Origin: Deltaproteobacteria bacterium
GTDB taxonomy: Bacteria; Myxococcota_A; UBA796; GCA-2862545
Direction: 5' to 3'
Assembly: GCA_006226595.1 (NCBI GenBank)
Contig: SBGP01000029.1
Span: 60,951-124,950 of the forward strand
Length of the DNA stretch: 64,000 nucleotides
How positions within the stretch are numbered: the first letter of the stretch is position 1; each line of letters begins with the position of its first letter. The notes beneath the pieces were generated by a model. The model saw only the letters and a list, made by a program, of their open reading frames with translations. It ran no database searches and had not been told where the DNA came from. Below, piece by piece: positions 34,083-43,000 of the stretch. The translations under genes and the position numbers were made by a program.

Positions 34083-35900
34083 CTACGCCGGATCGGCGGG
34101 GGTCTGGAGTGCGAGCCACGCATCGACATTACGGTCGAGCAATGCGCGTTCCAGGGCAGGTGTGGTCTTCTTGAGGGTCTGCATCTCCTCGAGTGCGGTG
34201 CGCATGCCAGCGGCATCGCCCTCGCGCGCCGTGCGCTCGACCTCGCTCTCGAGAAACAGCATCCGCTGCTCGCGGCGTCCGAGATCCAGGTTGTGCAGGA
34301 CCTGGCACATGCCGAGCGCGGCCTCTTCGTCCGTGTACAGCACGTCGCGGGCGACCACCGCGCTCACCGTGCGCTGCAGGTTGGGCTCGTGCAGATCGGG
34401 AAGGATCGCGGCGACCGGCTCGCCGGTCATCAGCCGGGCGATGGTCGTGCGCACCTCGTCGGGCTCGCCGCCGAGCACCGCGGGATCGGTGCGCGCGAGG
34501 ATGTCTGCGGTCTCGCCGTATCGGTGCACCAGCAGCCACAGCACGTGCACGATCTCGCGGCGAGGCGTCCACCCGCTGGGAGGCCGGGGCTTGGGCTCCT
34601 CTTGTTGCGGGGCCGGGTTGGTGCGAGCGGCGGACTCCACGCGACGGCGCAGGGAGGCCTCGTGCAGTCCGAGCAGCCCGGCGACGCGCGACACCGCGCT
34701 GGACCGCAGCTGCACCAGGATCGGCAGCAGGTCCTCGACCACGCGATCGAGGCTCACGGTGTCGCGCCCGGCCGCGTCTCGGCGTCGGCGCACGACCCAC
34801 TCGAGCAGCGGCTCCTTGCGGGTGAGGGCCTGCTCCATCGCCTCGGGCCCGTGCTCGCGGATGAGCTCGTCCGGGTCCTTGGCATCGGGCAGCATCAGCC
34901 GCCACGGAGACAGGCCAGCAGCGAGGAACAGGGGCAGGGCCTTCTCGGCGGCCCGCGAGCCCGCCTCGTCGCTGTCCTGGAGCAGGATCACGTTGCTCGT
35001 CATGCGCCGTAGGCGCTCGAGGTGCTCGGGCGTGAGCGCGGTTCCGCAGGTGGCCACCGCCTCCTCGAAGCCAGCGGCCTGGAGAGCGAGCACGTCGAAG
35101 TAGCCCTCGACGACGATCACCCGGTCCTTGTTCTGGATCGCCCGTCGGCCCTCGAACATGCCGTAGAGGACCTTGGACTTCTCGTACAGCCGCGTCTCGG
35201 GGCTGTTGAGGTACTTGGGCCCGTCGCCTTCGAGGATGCGCCCACCGAAGCCGATGACGCGGCCGCGGTTGTCGCGGATCGGGAACACGACCCGGTCTCG
35301 GAAGCCGTCGTAGTAGCCGTCGCCCTGGCGGCGTTCCTTCGCGAGACCCGCGTCGAAGGCCTGCTTCGGGGTAAAGCCCTGCTGGTGCAGGTTGTCGAGC
35401 AGCGCGCTCCACGCGTCTGGCGCGTAGCCGAGCCGGGCATGACGCGCGGCCTCACCGGTGAACCCGCGCTCCTCGAGGTAGACACGCGCCTTGGCGCCTT
35501 CGGGGCGGGTCCACAGGTTGGACTCGTAGAAGCCCGCGGCGGCCTCGAGCACGTCGTACAGCGAGGCCCGCGCCTTCATCGCGCGGCGGTCCTCGGGCGT
35601 CATCTCGCGCTCGGGGACCTCGATGCCCACGGACTGCGCGAGCTCGCGGACGGCGGCCCCGAAGGACAGGCCCTCCATCTCCATCACGAACTTGAACACG
35701 TCCCCGGTCGCGTTGCAGCCGAAGCAGTGGAACAGGTGCTTGCTCGGCACCACGTGGAAGCTCGGCGTCTTCTCGCCGTGGAACGGGCAGAGCCCGACGT
35801 AGGAGCTGCCCCGGCGCTGCACGGAGACGTGGCGCTGGACGACCTGAACGATGTCCACGCGCTCGCGGATCTGGTCGATGATTTCGCGCGGAATGCGCAT
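34083..35900 (-). CDS. dnaG: DNA primase DnaG
   Basis: 605 aa. The CHC2 zinc finger (CPFHGEKTPSFHVVPSKHLFHCFGC) starts near residue 38, then the TOPRIM catalytic domain with VVEGYFDVLAL, LLQDSDEAGSRA acid cluster and KDPDELI. The C-terminal third (after about 430) is the divergent helicase-binding region. It synthesises RNA primers at the replication fork. It lies between murA (66 bp upstream) and rpoD in the same direction, in keeping with the macromolecular-synthesis arrangement but without rpsU. Start ATG is at 35900; no strong Shine-Dalgarno. Confidence 0.96.
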   Translation of the reverse strand: MRIPREIIDQIRERVDIVQVVQRHVSVQRRGSSYVGLCPFHGEKTPSFHVVPSKHLFHCFGCNATGDVFKFVMEMEGLSFGAAVRELAQSVGIEVPEREMTPEDRRAMKARASLYDVLEAAAGFYESNLWTRPEGAKARVYLEERGFTGEAARHARLGYAPDAWSALLDNLHQQGFTPKQAFDAGLAKERRQGDGYYDGFRDRVVFPIRDNRGRVIGFGGRILEGDGPKYLNSPETRLYEKSKVLYGMFEGRRAIQNKDRVIVVEGYFDVLALQAAGFEEAVATCGTALTPEHLERLRRMTSNVILLQDSDEAGSRAAEKALPLFLAAGLSPWRLMLPDAKDPDELIREHGPEAMEQALTRKEPLLEWVVRRRRDAAGRDTVSLDRVVEDLLPILVQLRSSAVSRVAGLLGLHEASLRRRVESAARTNPAPQQEEPKPRPPSGWTPRREIVHVLWLLVHRYGETADILARTDPAVLGGEPDEVRTTIARLMTGEPVAAILPDLHEPNLQRTVSAVVARDVLYTDEEAALGMCQVLHNLDLGRREQRMLFLESEVERTAREGDAAGMRTALEEMQTLKKTTPALERALLDRNVDAWLALQTPADPA

Positions 35901-35966
35901 CGTGGCCCCCGCGACGGTCTACCCGACCGGGGGCCCTAGCGCTAGAGCCCCCGATCCGCTGCGTTC

Positions 35967-37295
35967 CTAGGAGGCCTGAGCCCGCGCGGTCGAGGCGTTC
36001 ACCGCCTCCTGAAGCTCGGCGCGATCGATGATGTCGTCGCTGACCCGCGCGATGTGCGCGCCCACGCCGTGCAGCTTGCTCACGAGCTTCTCGTAGCCAC
36101 GGTCGAGGTGGTAGATGCGCAGCACCTCGGTGAGGCCCTCGCCGGCGAGGCCCGCAATGACCAGGGCCGCGGAGGCGCGCAGGTCCGAGGCCATCACCGC
36201 GGCGCCCGTGAGGCTCTCGACGCCGCGGATGGTCGCGGTGTTGCCCGAGATCTCCACGTCGGCGCCCATGCGGGTGAGCTCGGCCATGTGCATGAACCGG
36301 TTCTCGAAGATGGTCTCGGTGATGCTCGAGGTGCCCTCGGCCAGCGAAGCCAGGGTGGACAGCTGCGCCTGCATGTCGGTCGGGAAGCCGGGGTGCGGCT
36401 CGGTCCGGACCTTGAAGGCCTTGAGGCGGGCGCCGTTGCGGTAGATGCGGATCCAGTCCACGCCGGTCTCGATGGTGCAGCCGGTCTCCTTGAGCTTGAG
36501 GAGCACGCTGCTCATCAGCTCGGGATCGGTGTTGGTCACCGTGAGGTCGCCACCACAAGCCGCGGCCGCGCACAGGTAGGTGCCGGTCTCGATGCGGTCG
36601 GGGAGGATGGGGTAGGGACGGGTCGCTGGCGACAGGCGGGACACGCCCTCGATGACGAGCTTGGAGGTGCCGGCGCCGCTGATCTTCGCGCCCAGCGAGT
36701 TCAGGAAGTTGCACAGGTCGACGACCTCGGGCTCCCGGGCGGCGTTGTGGATGACCGTCGTGCCCTCGGCGAGGACGGCGGCGGACAGGATGTTCTCGGT
36801 GCCGGTGACCGTCGGGAAGTCGAGCTGGATCTCGGCGCCCTTGAGGCCGTCGGTGCGGCCGTAGACGTAGCCACCCTCGAGGGTGAACTCACAGCCGAGG
36901 GCCTCGAGGCCCTTGAGGTGCTGGTCGATGGGACGCACGCCGATGGCGCAGCCACCGGGGAGCGACACCTTGCACTCGCCGTGACGGGCGAGGAGGGGAC
37001 CGAGCACGAGCACGCTCGCGCGCATCTTGCGCACGACGTCGTAGGGCGCCTCGGAGAACGCGATGCGCGAGGTGTCGATGCGCACCGTCGGGCCGCTGAC
37101 CAGGCTCGGGCAGCCGATGCGGCCGAGCAGCGACAGCGTCGAGGAGATGTCGGCGAGCTCGGGCACATTGGTGATGCGGTGCTCACCCGGCGCGACGAGC
37201 GTGGCGATGAGGATGGGCAGGGCGGCGTTCTTGGCACCCGAGATGCGGACGCTGCCGTTGAGGCGGTGGCCGCCCTCGATGACGATCTTCTCCAT
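35967..37295 (-). CDS. murA: UDP-N-acetylglucosamine enolpyruvyl transferase MurA
   Basis: 442 aa, full length. EPSP/MurA beta-alpha repeats; N-terminal [12 protein letters not shown]; the catalytic Cys is in [16 protein letters not shown] (C115 of E. coli numbering); C-terminal [14 protein letters not shown]. It transfers enolpyruvate to UDP-GlcNAc, the first step of peptidoglycan precursor synthesis, and is fosfomycin-sensitive when Cys is present. A 443-bp non-coding region lies upstream. Transcribed toward dnaG. The ATG at 37295 has GGAAAGAG upstream. Confidence 0.97.
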   Translation of the reverse strand: MEKIVIEGGHRLNGSVRISGAKNAALPILIATLVAPGEHRITNVPELADISSTLSLLGRIGCPSLVSGPTVRIDTSRIAFSEAPYDVVRKMRASVLVLGPLLARHGECKVSLPGGCAIGVRPIDQHLKGLEALGCEFTLEGGYVYGRTDGLKGAEIQLDFPTVTGTENILSAAVLAEGTTVIHNAAREPEVVDLCNFLNSLGAKISGAGTSKLVIEGVSRLSPATRPYPILPDRIETGTYLCAAAACGGDLTVTNTDPELMSSVLLKLKETGCTIETGVDWIRIYRNGARLKAFKVRTEPHPGFPTDMQAQLSTLASLAEGTSSITETIFENRFMHMAELTRMGADVEISGNTATIRGVESLTGAAVMASDLRASAALVIAGLAGEGLTEVLRIYHLDRGYEKLVSKLHGVGAHIARVSDDIIDRAELQEAVNASTARAQAS

Positions 37296-37738
37296 GACGC
37301 TCTTTCCGGGGAGGGGGTGGGGGAGGAGTTCAGGCGAGCTGCACGGGGGGACGGCAGCGACTGAGGCGCTCTGCGGGGGACAGGGCTCGGATGGGTGGGA
37401 CTGCAGGTGCCGTGCCAGTGGGAAGGCTCGGCGGAGGGCCCGCTCGCGCGAGAGCGGGATGGCCCAGGGTAACGCGGATCATCGGCGGGCGGGCGGAGTT
37501 TCCGGCATTGAGCGCGCAAGCGTGGTTCGCGACGGGATCCCGAGCCGCCCATCACGGGGATCTCTGGATCCGAGAAACGGTCTACGCATCGTCGCTCGGC
37601 GCGAGGCCAACCGCGCGCGAAGCGGGGCGCGCACCGGAGCGCGGGGGCGAGATCTCGCGGGAAGTCGTTGTGCTGTCGGCGGTTTGGAGGGTGGCGCGCG
37701 GAGGATCAGCGGTTAGCCAGCGCGGCGGAGCTGCTGCC
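37296..37738. other. Divergent intergenic region between murA and the M16 operon
   Basis: 443 bp, non-coding by inspection. A 7-bp stem-loop CCCGCTC-GCGCGA-GAGCGGG at 37439-37458 is the clearest structure; there is no T-run. It must contain the promoters of murA and of the plus-strand operon, but no good match to -35/-10 was found. A plus-strand frame of about 116 codons runs through it but is Arg/Gly-rich and reads as chance. Confidence 0.4.
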
Positions 37739-38695
37739 ATGTCCCCCCTCGACTTCGACTCTGGACCGGCTGGTCTGGTCGCCCTTCTCCTCGGCGTCCT
37801 GTCCCTGCCGTTCGCCCTGTTCACCCCCCTCGCCATCGGCTTCATGAAGTGGCGCGTGCCCGCATCGCTCGGGTGGCTCCCGGCGACCCTGTGCATGCTC
37901 GTCGGCATGCTCGGCGCGGTGTTCGGCACGAGCGGTGCGCTCGGTGCGCTCGGCTCGGCGCCGCCAGATCTGCGCCAGACCCTGGTCGCCCGCGGCATTG
38001 CCGAGTCGCTGAGCGCGATGACCAGCGCCACCGCGATGACCGGGCTCGCCCTGCTCGTGTTCGCGGGCGCGGCCTGGCTTCCCACCGCCATCGCCACCGG
38101 CCCGGGAAGCTCGTTCAGCAGCCGCTCCTCCGCCGGCGCCTTCCTCGGCGCGATGGCCGGCTTCGTCACCTCGCTGATCGCGTTCTTCGTGCTCCTCGGG
38201 CTCGACGGTTTCCGGGAGGCCGGTGTCTCCGCGTACCTGCTGCCTCCGGTCGCGATGCTCGGCACGCTGTTCATCGTGCTCTCGTCGCTGCGCGAGAGCG
38301 ACGAGCGCGAGCACCAGGGCCGCATCGCCGGCGCCCGCATGGCCGTGCTCACCGCGAACGTTGTGGGACTGCTGCTCCTCGGCGAGTTCTTCCGCTATGT
38401 CGGCATCAACCAGGCCTTCCAGGCGGTCGCGTACGCGAGCCCCGAGATGAAGGCCCAGCTGATGGCGGCCGGCATCGAGTACGCCGGCTACGCGCTGCGC
38501 GTCGCGGTCTGCGTGATTCCGATGCCGCTGCTGGCCGGGTTCGGCGGGCAGATTGGTGTGCTCGGTCGCGCCGACTCGCGCGAGTTCCTGGGCGCGGCGG
38601 TGGCCGGCGTCCAGATCATGCTCATGTTCGCGGCGCTCGGCATTGCCAACGGCCGCATCCTCCGTCTGTTCGACCTCCTCCTGAAGGCTTCGTGA
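37739..38695 (+). CDS. Multi-pass membrane protein of unknown function
   Basis: 318 aa with about eight hydrophobic segments, for example GLVALLLGVLSLPFALFTPLAIGF, GWLPATLCMLVGMLGAVFG, AFLGAMAGFVTSLIAFFVLLG, RVAVCVIPMPLLAGFGG and AVAGVQIMLMFAALGIANG. No conserved motif I recognise, though spacing of charged residues between helices is regular. GGAG precedes the ATG at 37739 by nine bases; the upstream frame is not credible. Its stop overlaps the GTG of the M16 gene by 4 bp, so the two are translated together. It may be a partner or substrate of the protease. Confidence 0.65.
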   Translation: MSPLDFDSGPAGLVALLLGVLSLPFALFTPLAIGFMKWRVPASLGWLPATLCMLVGMLGAVFGTSGALGALGSAPPDLRQTLVARGIAESLSAMTSATAMTGLALLVFAGAAWLPTAIATGPGSSFSSRSSAGAFLGAMAGFVTSLIAFFVLLGLDGFREAGVSAYLLPPVAMLGTLFIVLSSLRESDEREHQGRIAGARMAVLTANVVGLLLLGEFFRYVGINQAFQAVAYASPEMKAQLMAAGIEYAGYALRVAVCVIPMPLLAGFGGQIGVLGRADSREFLGAAVAGVQIMLMFAALGIANGRILRLFDLLLKAS

Positions 38696-41208
38696 TCCGA
38701 GAGCATCGCCTGTCCAACGGCGTCCGCGTCGTCGTCGACCCGACCCCCCAGGCGCCGCTCGCGGCGCTCTACCTCTGGTTCGACGCCGGGGCCTCGGCCG
38801 AGCGCACCGGCGAGTTCGGCCTCGCGCACCTGCTCGAGCACATGCTGTTCAAGGGCACCGAGAAGCTCGGGCTCGGCGAGGCCGCGGCCCGCATCGAGGG
38901 GCTCGGCGGTGACCTGAACGCGTACACCTCCTTCGACGAGACCGTGCTCCACGCGACCGTCGCCTCGTCGGCGTGGAAGGAGGCGCTCGCCATCACCGTG
39001 GACATGGCGCGAAACGCGTCCATCGACCCGGACGAGTTTGCTCGCGAGAAGCCCGTCGTCCTCGAGGAGCTTCGCGGCTACGACAACGAGCCGATCAGCG
39101 TCGTCGCCGACGCGAGCTCGGCGCTGCTCTTCGGTGAGCACCCCTACGGTCGCCCCATCCTCGGCAGCGTGGACTCGGTGACCAACCTCGGCCGCGAGGA
39201 TCTGGTCGCCTTCGTCGAGCGCGCGTACCGTCCGGACGCGACCATTCTCTCGGTGGCTGGCGACGTGGACGTGGACGAGGTCCTCGAGGTCGCCGAGGCG
39301 CTTCTCGGGGACTGGCAGGGCCAGGCGGCACCCATCGAGGTGCCCCCGACCGTCGAGCTCGCCGGGCCGCGGGTCAAGCGGGTTCAGCGTCCCTTCGACA
39401 CCGCCGTGGTCGACGTGAACTGGGTGATGCCCGCCCTCGGCCACGCCGACGTCGCTGCCCTCGACGTGCTCGTGCACGCGCTCGTCGACGCGCGCAGCGC
39501 CCCGCTCTCGGAGCGCCTGAAACACGAGGAGGGGCTGGTCCTCGAGCTCTGGTCGCAGCTCTCGTTCCGACGGGCGGGTGGCCAGCTGTCGCTGACGCTC
39601 ATGCCCATGCCCGGCAAGACCCATGCGGCGCTGACCTGCCTGTTCGAGGAGCTGGAGGGCGTGCGCCGTGGTCGCCTGCCCGCGCGCGCCGTCGCTCGCG
39701 CACGCGAGGCCATCCTCGCCGACGACCTGTTCTCTGCGGAGACCGTGGACGGGCGCGCCAACGACGCCGCCTGGTACACGGCGCGCATGGGCAGCGTGGC
39801 GGCCAAGGCCGAGTACCGCGCGGCGATCGCCGCGGTGACCAGCGAGCAGGTGCTCGACGCGGCCCGCCGCTGGCTCGTTCCCGCGCGCAGCGCCGTGGTC
39901 GCGCTCGCCGAGGACGCCGACGAGAAGCAGATCCTGTCGATGCTCGAGCGCTCGTCACCGATCGCCCGGCGGTCCACGGAGCCCGAGCTGCGCACGCTCC
40001 CCGGTGGGGCGCGGCTGTGGCTGCTTCCCGAGGACAGCCCCGTCGCTGCCGTCCGCACGGCCGTGCTCGGTGGGTCGCTGGCCGAGAACCCGCGCATCGC
40101 GGGGCGCTCCGCGGCGTGGGCCCGCATGGGCACAGCCGGCACCGGCGATCTCGGCACGAGCGAGCTCTCGGAGACCATCGACGACCTCGCCGCGACCATC
40201 GACGCGATGAGCGGACGCAACAGCCTCGGCTACCGCGCGAGCTTTCCCGCGTCGGCGGCTGCCGAGGTCCTCGATCTCGTCGGCTCGCTCACTGCCGACC
40301 CGATGTTCGAGGCCGACGAGTGGGAGCGTGTCGAGGAGGAGCTGCGCGAAGACCTGCGGACCGAGGCGGACCATCCCTCGGCCATGGCGTGGCGTGCCCA
40401 GGGACCGCGGCTGTGGCCTGGTCATCCGTGGCGCCTGCCGATTCTCGGCACCGCGGCGACCGTGTCCCGGCACGGGCCTCGCGCACTGCGCGGCTGGCAC
40501 CGCGGGCTGTTTACCCAGGAAGCGCTCGTGATCGCGGTGGTCGGTGGCGTCGACCCGGCGCTGGCCGAGGACGTGCTCTCGCCCTGGGTCGAGGAGCTCC
40601 AGGAGGGCCCGAGCGCGCTCGCGACGCGCGAGCCTCCCGCGCCGCTGCGGCCGGGCGTGATCCGCGTCAAGGCGGGGCAGGAGCAGGGTCAGGTCACGCT
40701 CAACGCCCGTGCAGGCAGCTTCACGTCGCCGGATCGGCGCGCGCTCGAGCTCGCGGCGGCCATCCTCGGTGCCCAGAGCGGCCCTCTGTTCATGGACCTT
40801 CGCGAGCGCCGCTCGCTCGCCTACCAGGTGTGGGCGGCCTCGGTTCCCGGCGTGGACGGCGGCACCTTCGAGGTCGGCCTGTCCACCGACCCCGCTCGGG
40901 TCGACGAAGCGCATCGCGCCCTGCACGGCGCTGTGGCGGCGTTTGCCGAGCGCGGACCCTCGGCCGAGGAGGTCGACCGCTACCGGCGGATGACCATGGG
41001 TCACGCGGCGATGGCGCTCCAGCGCAGCACCGGTCGCGCGGCGAATGTCGCGCTCAACGCGGCGTATGGCTGCGAGTGGACGCTCGAGAGCCTCCAGGCC
41101 GAGCTCGATGCGCTGACCCCCGAAGATGTGGCGAAGGCGCTTCGCGAGCTACTGTCCGGGGGACTGGTGGAGGTCCTCGTCGAACCGCGACCCGAGAAGC
41201 GCGCGTGA
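38692..41208 (+). CDS. M16-family metalloprotease, two fused halves
   Basis: 838 aa. Inverted zinc motif HLLEH (H46, H50, base E49) followed by the distal Glu about 75 residues on, so the N-terminal half is active. A second M16-like half (about 430-838) lacks HxxEH and keeps only the fold, as in insulinase/PqqL-type proteases whose second half closes the chamber. Zinc peptidases of this kind degrade small peptides, some at the cell envelope; no signal peptide here, so probably cytoplasmic. GTG start overlaps the previous stop (GTGA). The next gene starts with another GTGA overlap. Confidence 0.9.
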   Translation: MIREHRLSNGVRVVVDPTPQAPLAALYLWFDAGASAERTGEFGLAHLLEHMLFKGTEKLGLGEAAARIEGLGGDLNAYTSFDETVLHATVASSAWKEALAITVDMARNASIDPDEFAREKPVVLEELRGYDNEPISVVADASSALLFGEHPYGRPILGSVDSVTNLGREDLVAFVERAYRPDATILSVAGDVDVDEVLEVAEALLGDWQGQAAPIEVPPTVELAGPRVKRVQRPFDTAVVDVNWVMPALGHADVAALDVLVHALVDARSAPLSERLKHEEGLVLELWSQLSFRRAGGQLSLTLMPMPGKTHAALTCLFEELEGVRRGRLPARAVARAREAILADDLFSAETVDGRANDAAWYTARMGSVAAKAEYRAAIAAVTSEQVLDAARRWLVPARSAVVALAEDADEKQILSMLERSSPIARRSTEPELRTLPGGARLWLLPEDSPVAAVRTAVLGGSLAENPRIAGRSAAWARMGTAGTGDLGTSELSETIDDLAATIDAMSGRNSLGYRASFPASAAAEVLDLVGSLTADPMFEADEWERVEEELREDLRTEADHPSAMAWRAQGPRLWPGHPWRLPILGTAATVSRHGPRALRGWHRGLFTQEALVIAVVGGVDPALAEDVLSPWVEELQEGPSALATREPPAPLRPGVIRVKAGQEQGQVTLNARAGSFTSPDRRALELAAAILGAQSGPLFMDLRERRSLAYQVWAASVPGVDGGTFEVGLSTDPARVDEAHRALHGAVAAFAERGPSAEEVDRYRRMTMGHAAMALQRSTGRAANVALNAAYGCEWTLESLQAELDALTPEDVAKALRELLSGGLVEVLVEPRPEKRA

Positions 41209-41882
41209 TTTCCCTGCTGCTGGCCACGGCCCTCGGCGGTGAGCTCGACGAGCTCTACGCCCGCCTGGGGCTGGACGAGGCGCAGCAGGCCGAGCTCGCG
41301 AAGGAAGGGGGCTTGTTCCGCTACGACCGCGCGGGCCTCGGCCTCGACGCGGACGACGCCAGCGGCTCGTACGAGGCGGGTCTGTCGATGACCGTGATCG
41401 ACGGCACCCCCGACGAGATATGGCCCCACATCGAAGATTGCGACGCGTACGTGACCTACCTCCCGTACGTGACCGGCTCGACCCGCAGCGAGCACGAGAC
41501 CACCGATGCGGGCGCGACCTGGACCTGCGCCATGGAGCTGACCACCAAGGGCTTCGTGACCCGCTACGCCGTGAGCACGGAGTACGAGCGGGACGCCGGG
41601 TTGGCGCGCTTCGAGATGGTCGAGGGCAGCGGCAACGTGCTCCGCTCGGCGCGCGGCTTCTGGCAGACCGTGGCCTGGCCAGACAACCCGGATCAGACGC
41701 TACTCGTGTACGTGTTCGAGTCCCGCGCCGCCTGGTGGGTGCCGGGCTTCGCCAAGCGCATGGCCGCCGAGCGCGGCCTGTCCGACATCACGCGGCTGGT
41801 CGGTCGTCAGGTCGAGCGCGCGCGCCCGGTCGCCGAGGACGCGCCCGACCGGCTGCCGCCGAGCCGGCCTCCCGCGCCATGA
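41205..41882 (+). CDS. SRPBCC/START-like protein
   Basis: 225 aa. Residues about 63-200 read as a polyketide cyclase/START fold (MTVIDGTPDEIWPHIEDCDAYVTYLPYVTGS, FVTRYAVSTEYERDAGLARFEMVEGSG) that binds a hydrophobic ligand. The N-terminus (ISLLLATALGGELDELYARLG) is weakly hydrophobic and may be a signal peptide. GTG overlaps the protease stop; its TGA overlaps the hemW ATG. Third gene of a four-gene coupled operon; ligand unknown. Confidence 0.75.
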   Translation: MISLLLATALGGELDELYARLGLDEAQQAELAKEGGLFRYDRAGLGLDADDASGSYEAGLSMTVIDGTPDEIWPHIEDCDAYVTYLPYVTGSTRSEHETTDAGATWTCAMELTTKGFVTRYAVSTEYERDAGLARFEMVEGSGNVLRSARGFWQTVAWPDNPDQTLLVYVFESRAAWWVPGFAKRMAAERGLSDITRLVGRQVERARPVAEDAPDRLPPSRPPAP

Positions 41883-43000
41883 GCTGGGGTCTGTACCTCC
41901 ACGTGCCCTGGTGCCAGGTGCACTGTCCCTACTGCGGCTTCTACGTCGAGGTCGAGCGGACGCGGGCGCCATGGGAGACCTTCGGGGCTCGGCTCGTGGA
42001 CGAGGTGCGCTGGCGTGCTCGTCGTCACGGGTTCGAGGGACCCGCGCGCACCGTGTACTTCGGCGGTGGCACCCCCAGTCGCATGCCGGTGGCCGTGCTT
42101 CGCGAGGTGCTCGCCGCGCTGGACTTCGCGGAGGGGGCCGAGGTCACGCTGGAGGCCAACCCCGAGGACGTGCACCCGCAGTGGCTCGAGGCCGTGTGCG
42201 ACGCCGGGGTCAACCGCATCAGCCTCGGGGTGCAGACGCTGAACCCCGCGCGCGCCAAGCGACTGGGGCGCGCCGCGAGCCTGCGGCAGGCCAGGGGAGC
42301 GCTGGACCTGCTCCGACAGGCCCCCCTGCGCAGCTGGTCCGCGGACCTGATCTTCGCGACCCCCGGGCAGACGGTCGACGAGCTCGACGAAGACCTCGAC
42401 GCACTGCTCGCCTTCGAGCCGCCGCACGTCTCCGTGTACGGCCTGACCATCGAGCCCGACACCGGCTTCGAGAAGCTCCGCGACCAGGGACGCCTGCAGG
42501 AGGTGGATCCGGATCGGTGGCGAGCCCTCCACGACCGCCTGCTCGCGCGACTCGAGGCCGCGGGCATCCCGCGCTACGAGGTGAGCAACTTCGCGCGTCC
42601 AGGACACGAGAGCCGGCACAACGCCCTGTACTGGCAGGACGTGCCCTACCTCGGCGCCGGCCCGTCCGCGCACGGCTACGGTCCGCGGCGCGAGCGGTGG
42701 ATGAACCTCGCCGACGTGCATGCCTGGCTGTCCACCGAAGACCCGACCCTCGAGGAGGAGGGCTTCGAGCCATGGCGCTACGCGGCGGACCTGCTGATCT
42801 CGGGCATGCGGGGCGTTCAGGGGGTCGAGCTCGCGCGACTGCACGCGGTGGGCCTGTGGCCGAACCCGGACATCGTGAACCGCCTGTGCTCCGCGGGACT
42901 GCTCGACGCGGGGCCCGAGCGGCTGGCGCTCACCACCGAGGGCTTCCCCGTGAGTGACGCCGTGGTGCGCACGCTCATCGAGAGCCTGCGTCCCCTCTGA
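41879..43000 (+). CDS. hemW: HemW-family radical SAM protein
   Basis: 373 aa. Radical SAM cluster C12-x3-C16-x2-C19 (WCQVHCPYC), then SAM-binding GGGTPS, ISLGVQTLN, and YEVSNFARPGHESRHNALYW, typical of HemW. HemW binds haem and is a haem chaperone/trafficking protein rather than a true coproporphyrinogen oxidase. It lacks the HemN-specific N-terminal extension. The ATG overlaps the SRPBCC stop (ATGA). Its last 26 bp overlap the 3' end of the convergent kinase gene on the other strand. Confidence 0.9.
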   Translation: MSWGLYLHVPWCQVHCPYCGFYVEVERTRAPWETFGARLVDEVRWRARRHGFEGPARTVYFGGGTPSRMPVAVLREVLAALDFAEGAEVTLEANPEDVHPQWLEAVCDAGVNRISLGVQTLNPARAKRLGRAASLRQARGALDLLRQAPLRSWSADLIFATPGQTVDELDEDLDALLAFEPPHVSVYGLTIEPDTGFEKLRDQGRLQEVDPDRWRALHDRLLARLEAAGIPRYEVSNFARPGHESRHNALYWQDVPYLGAGPSAHGYGPRRERWMNLADVHAWLSTEDPTLEEEGFEPWRYAADLLISGMRGVQGVELARLHAVGLWPNPDIVNRLCSAGLLDAGPERLALTTEGFPVSDAVVRTLIESLRPL

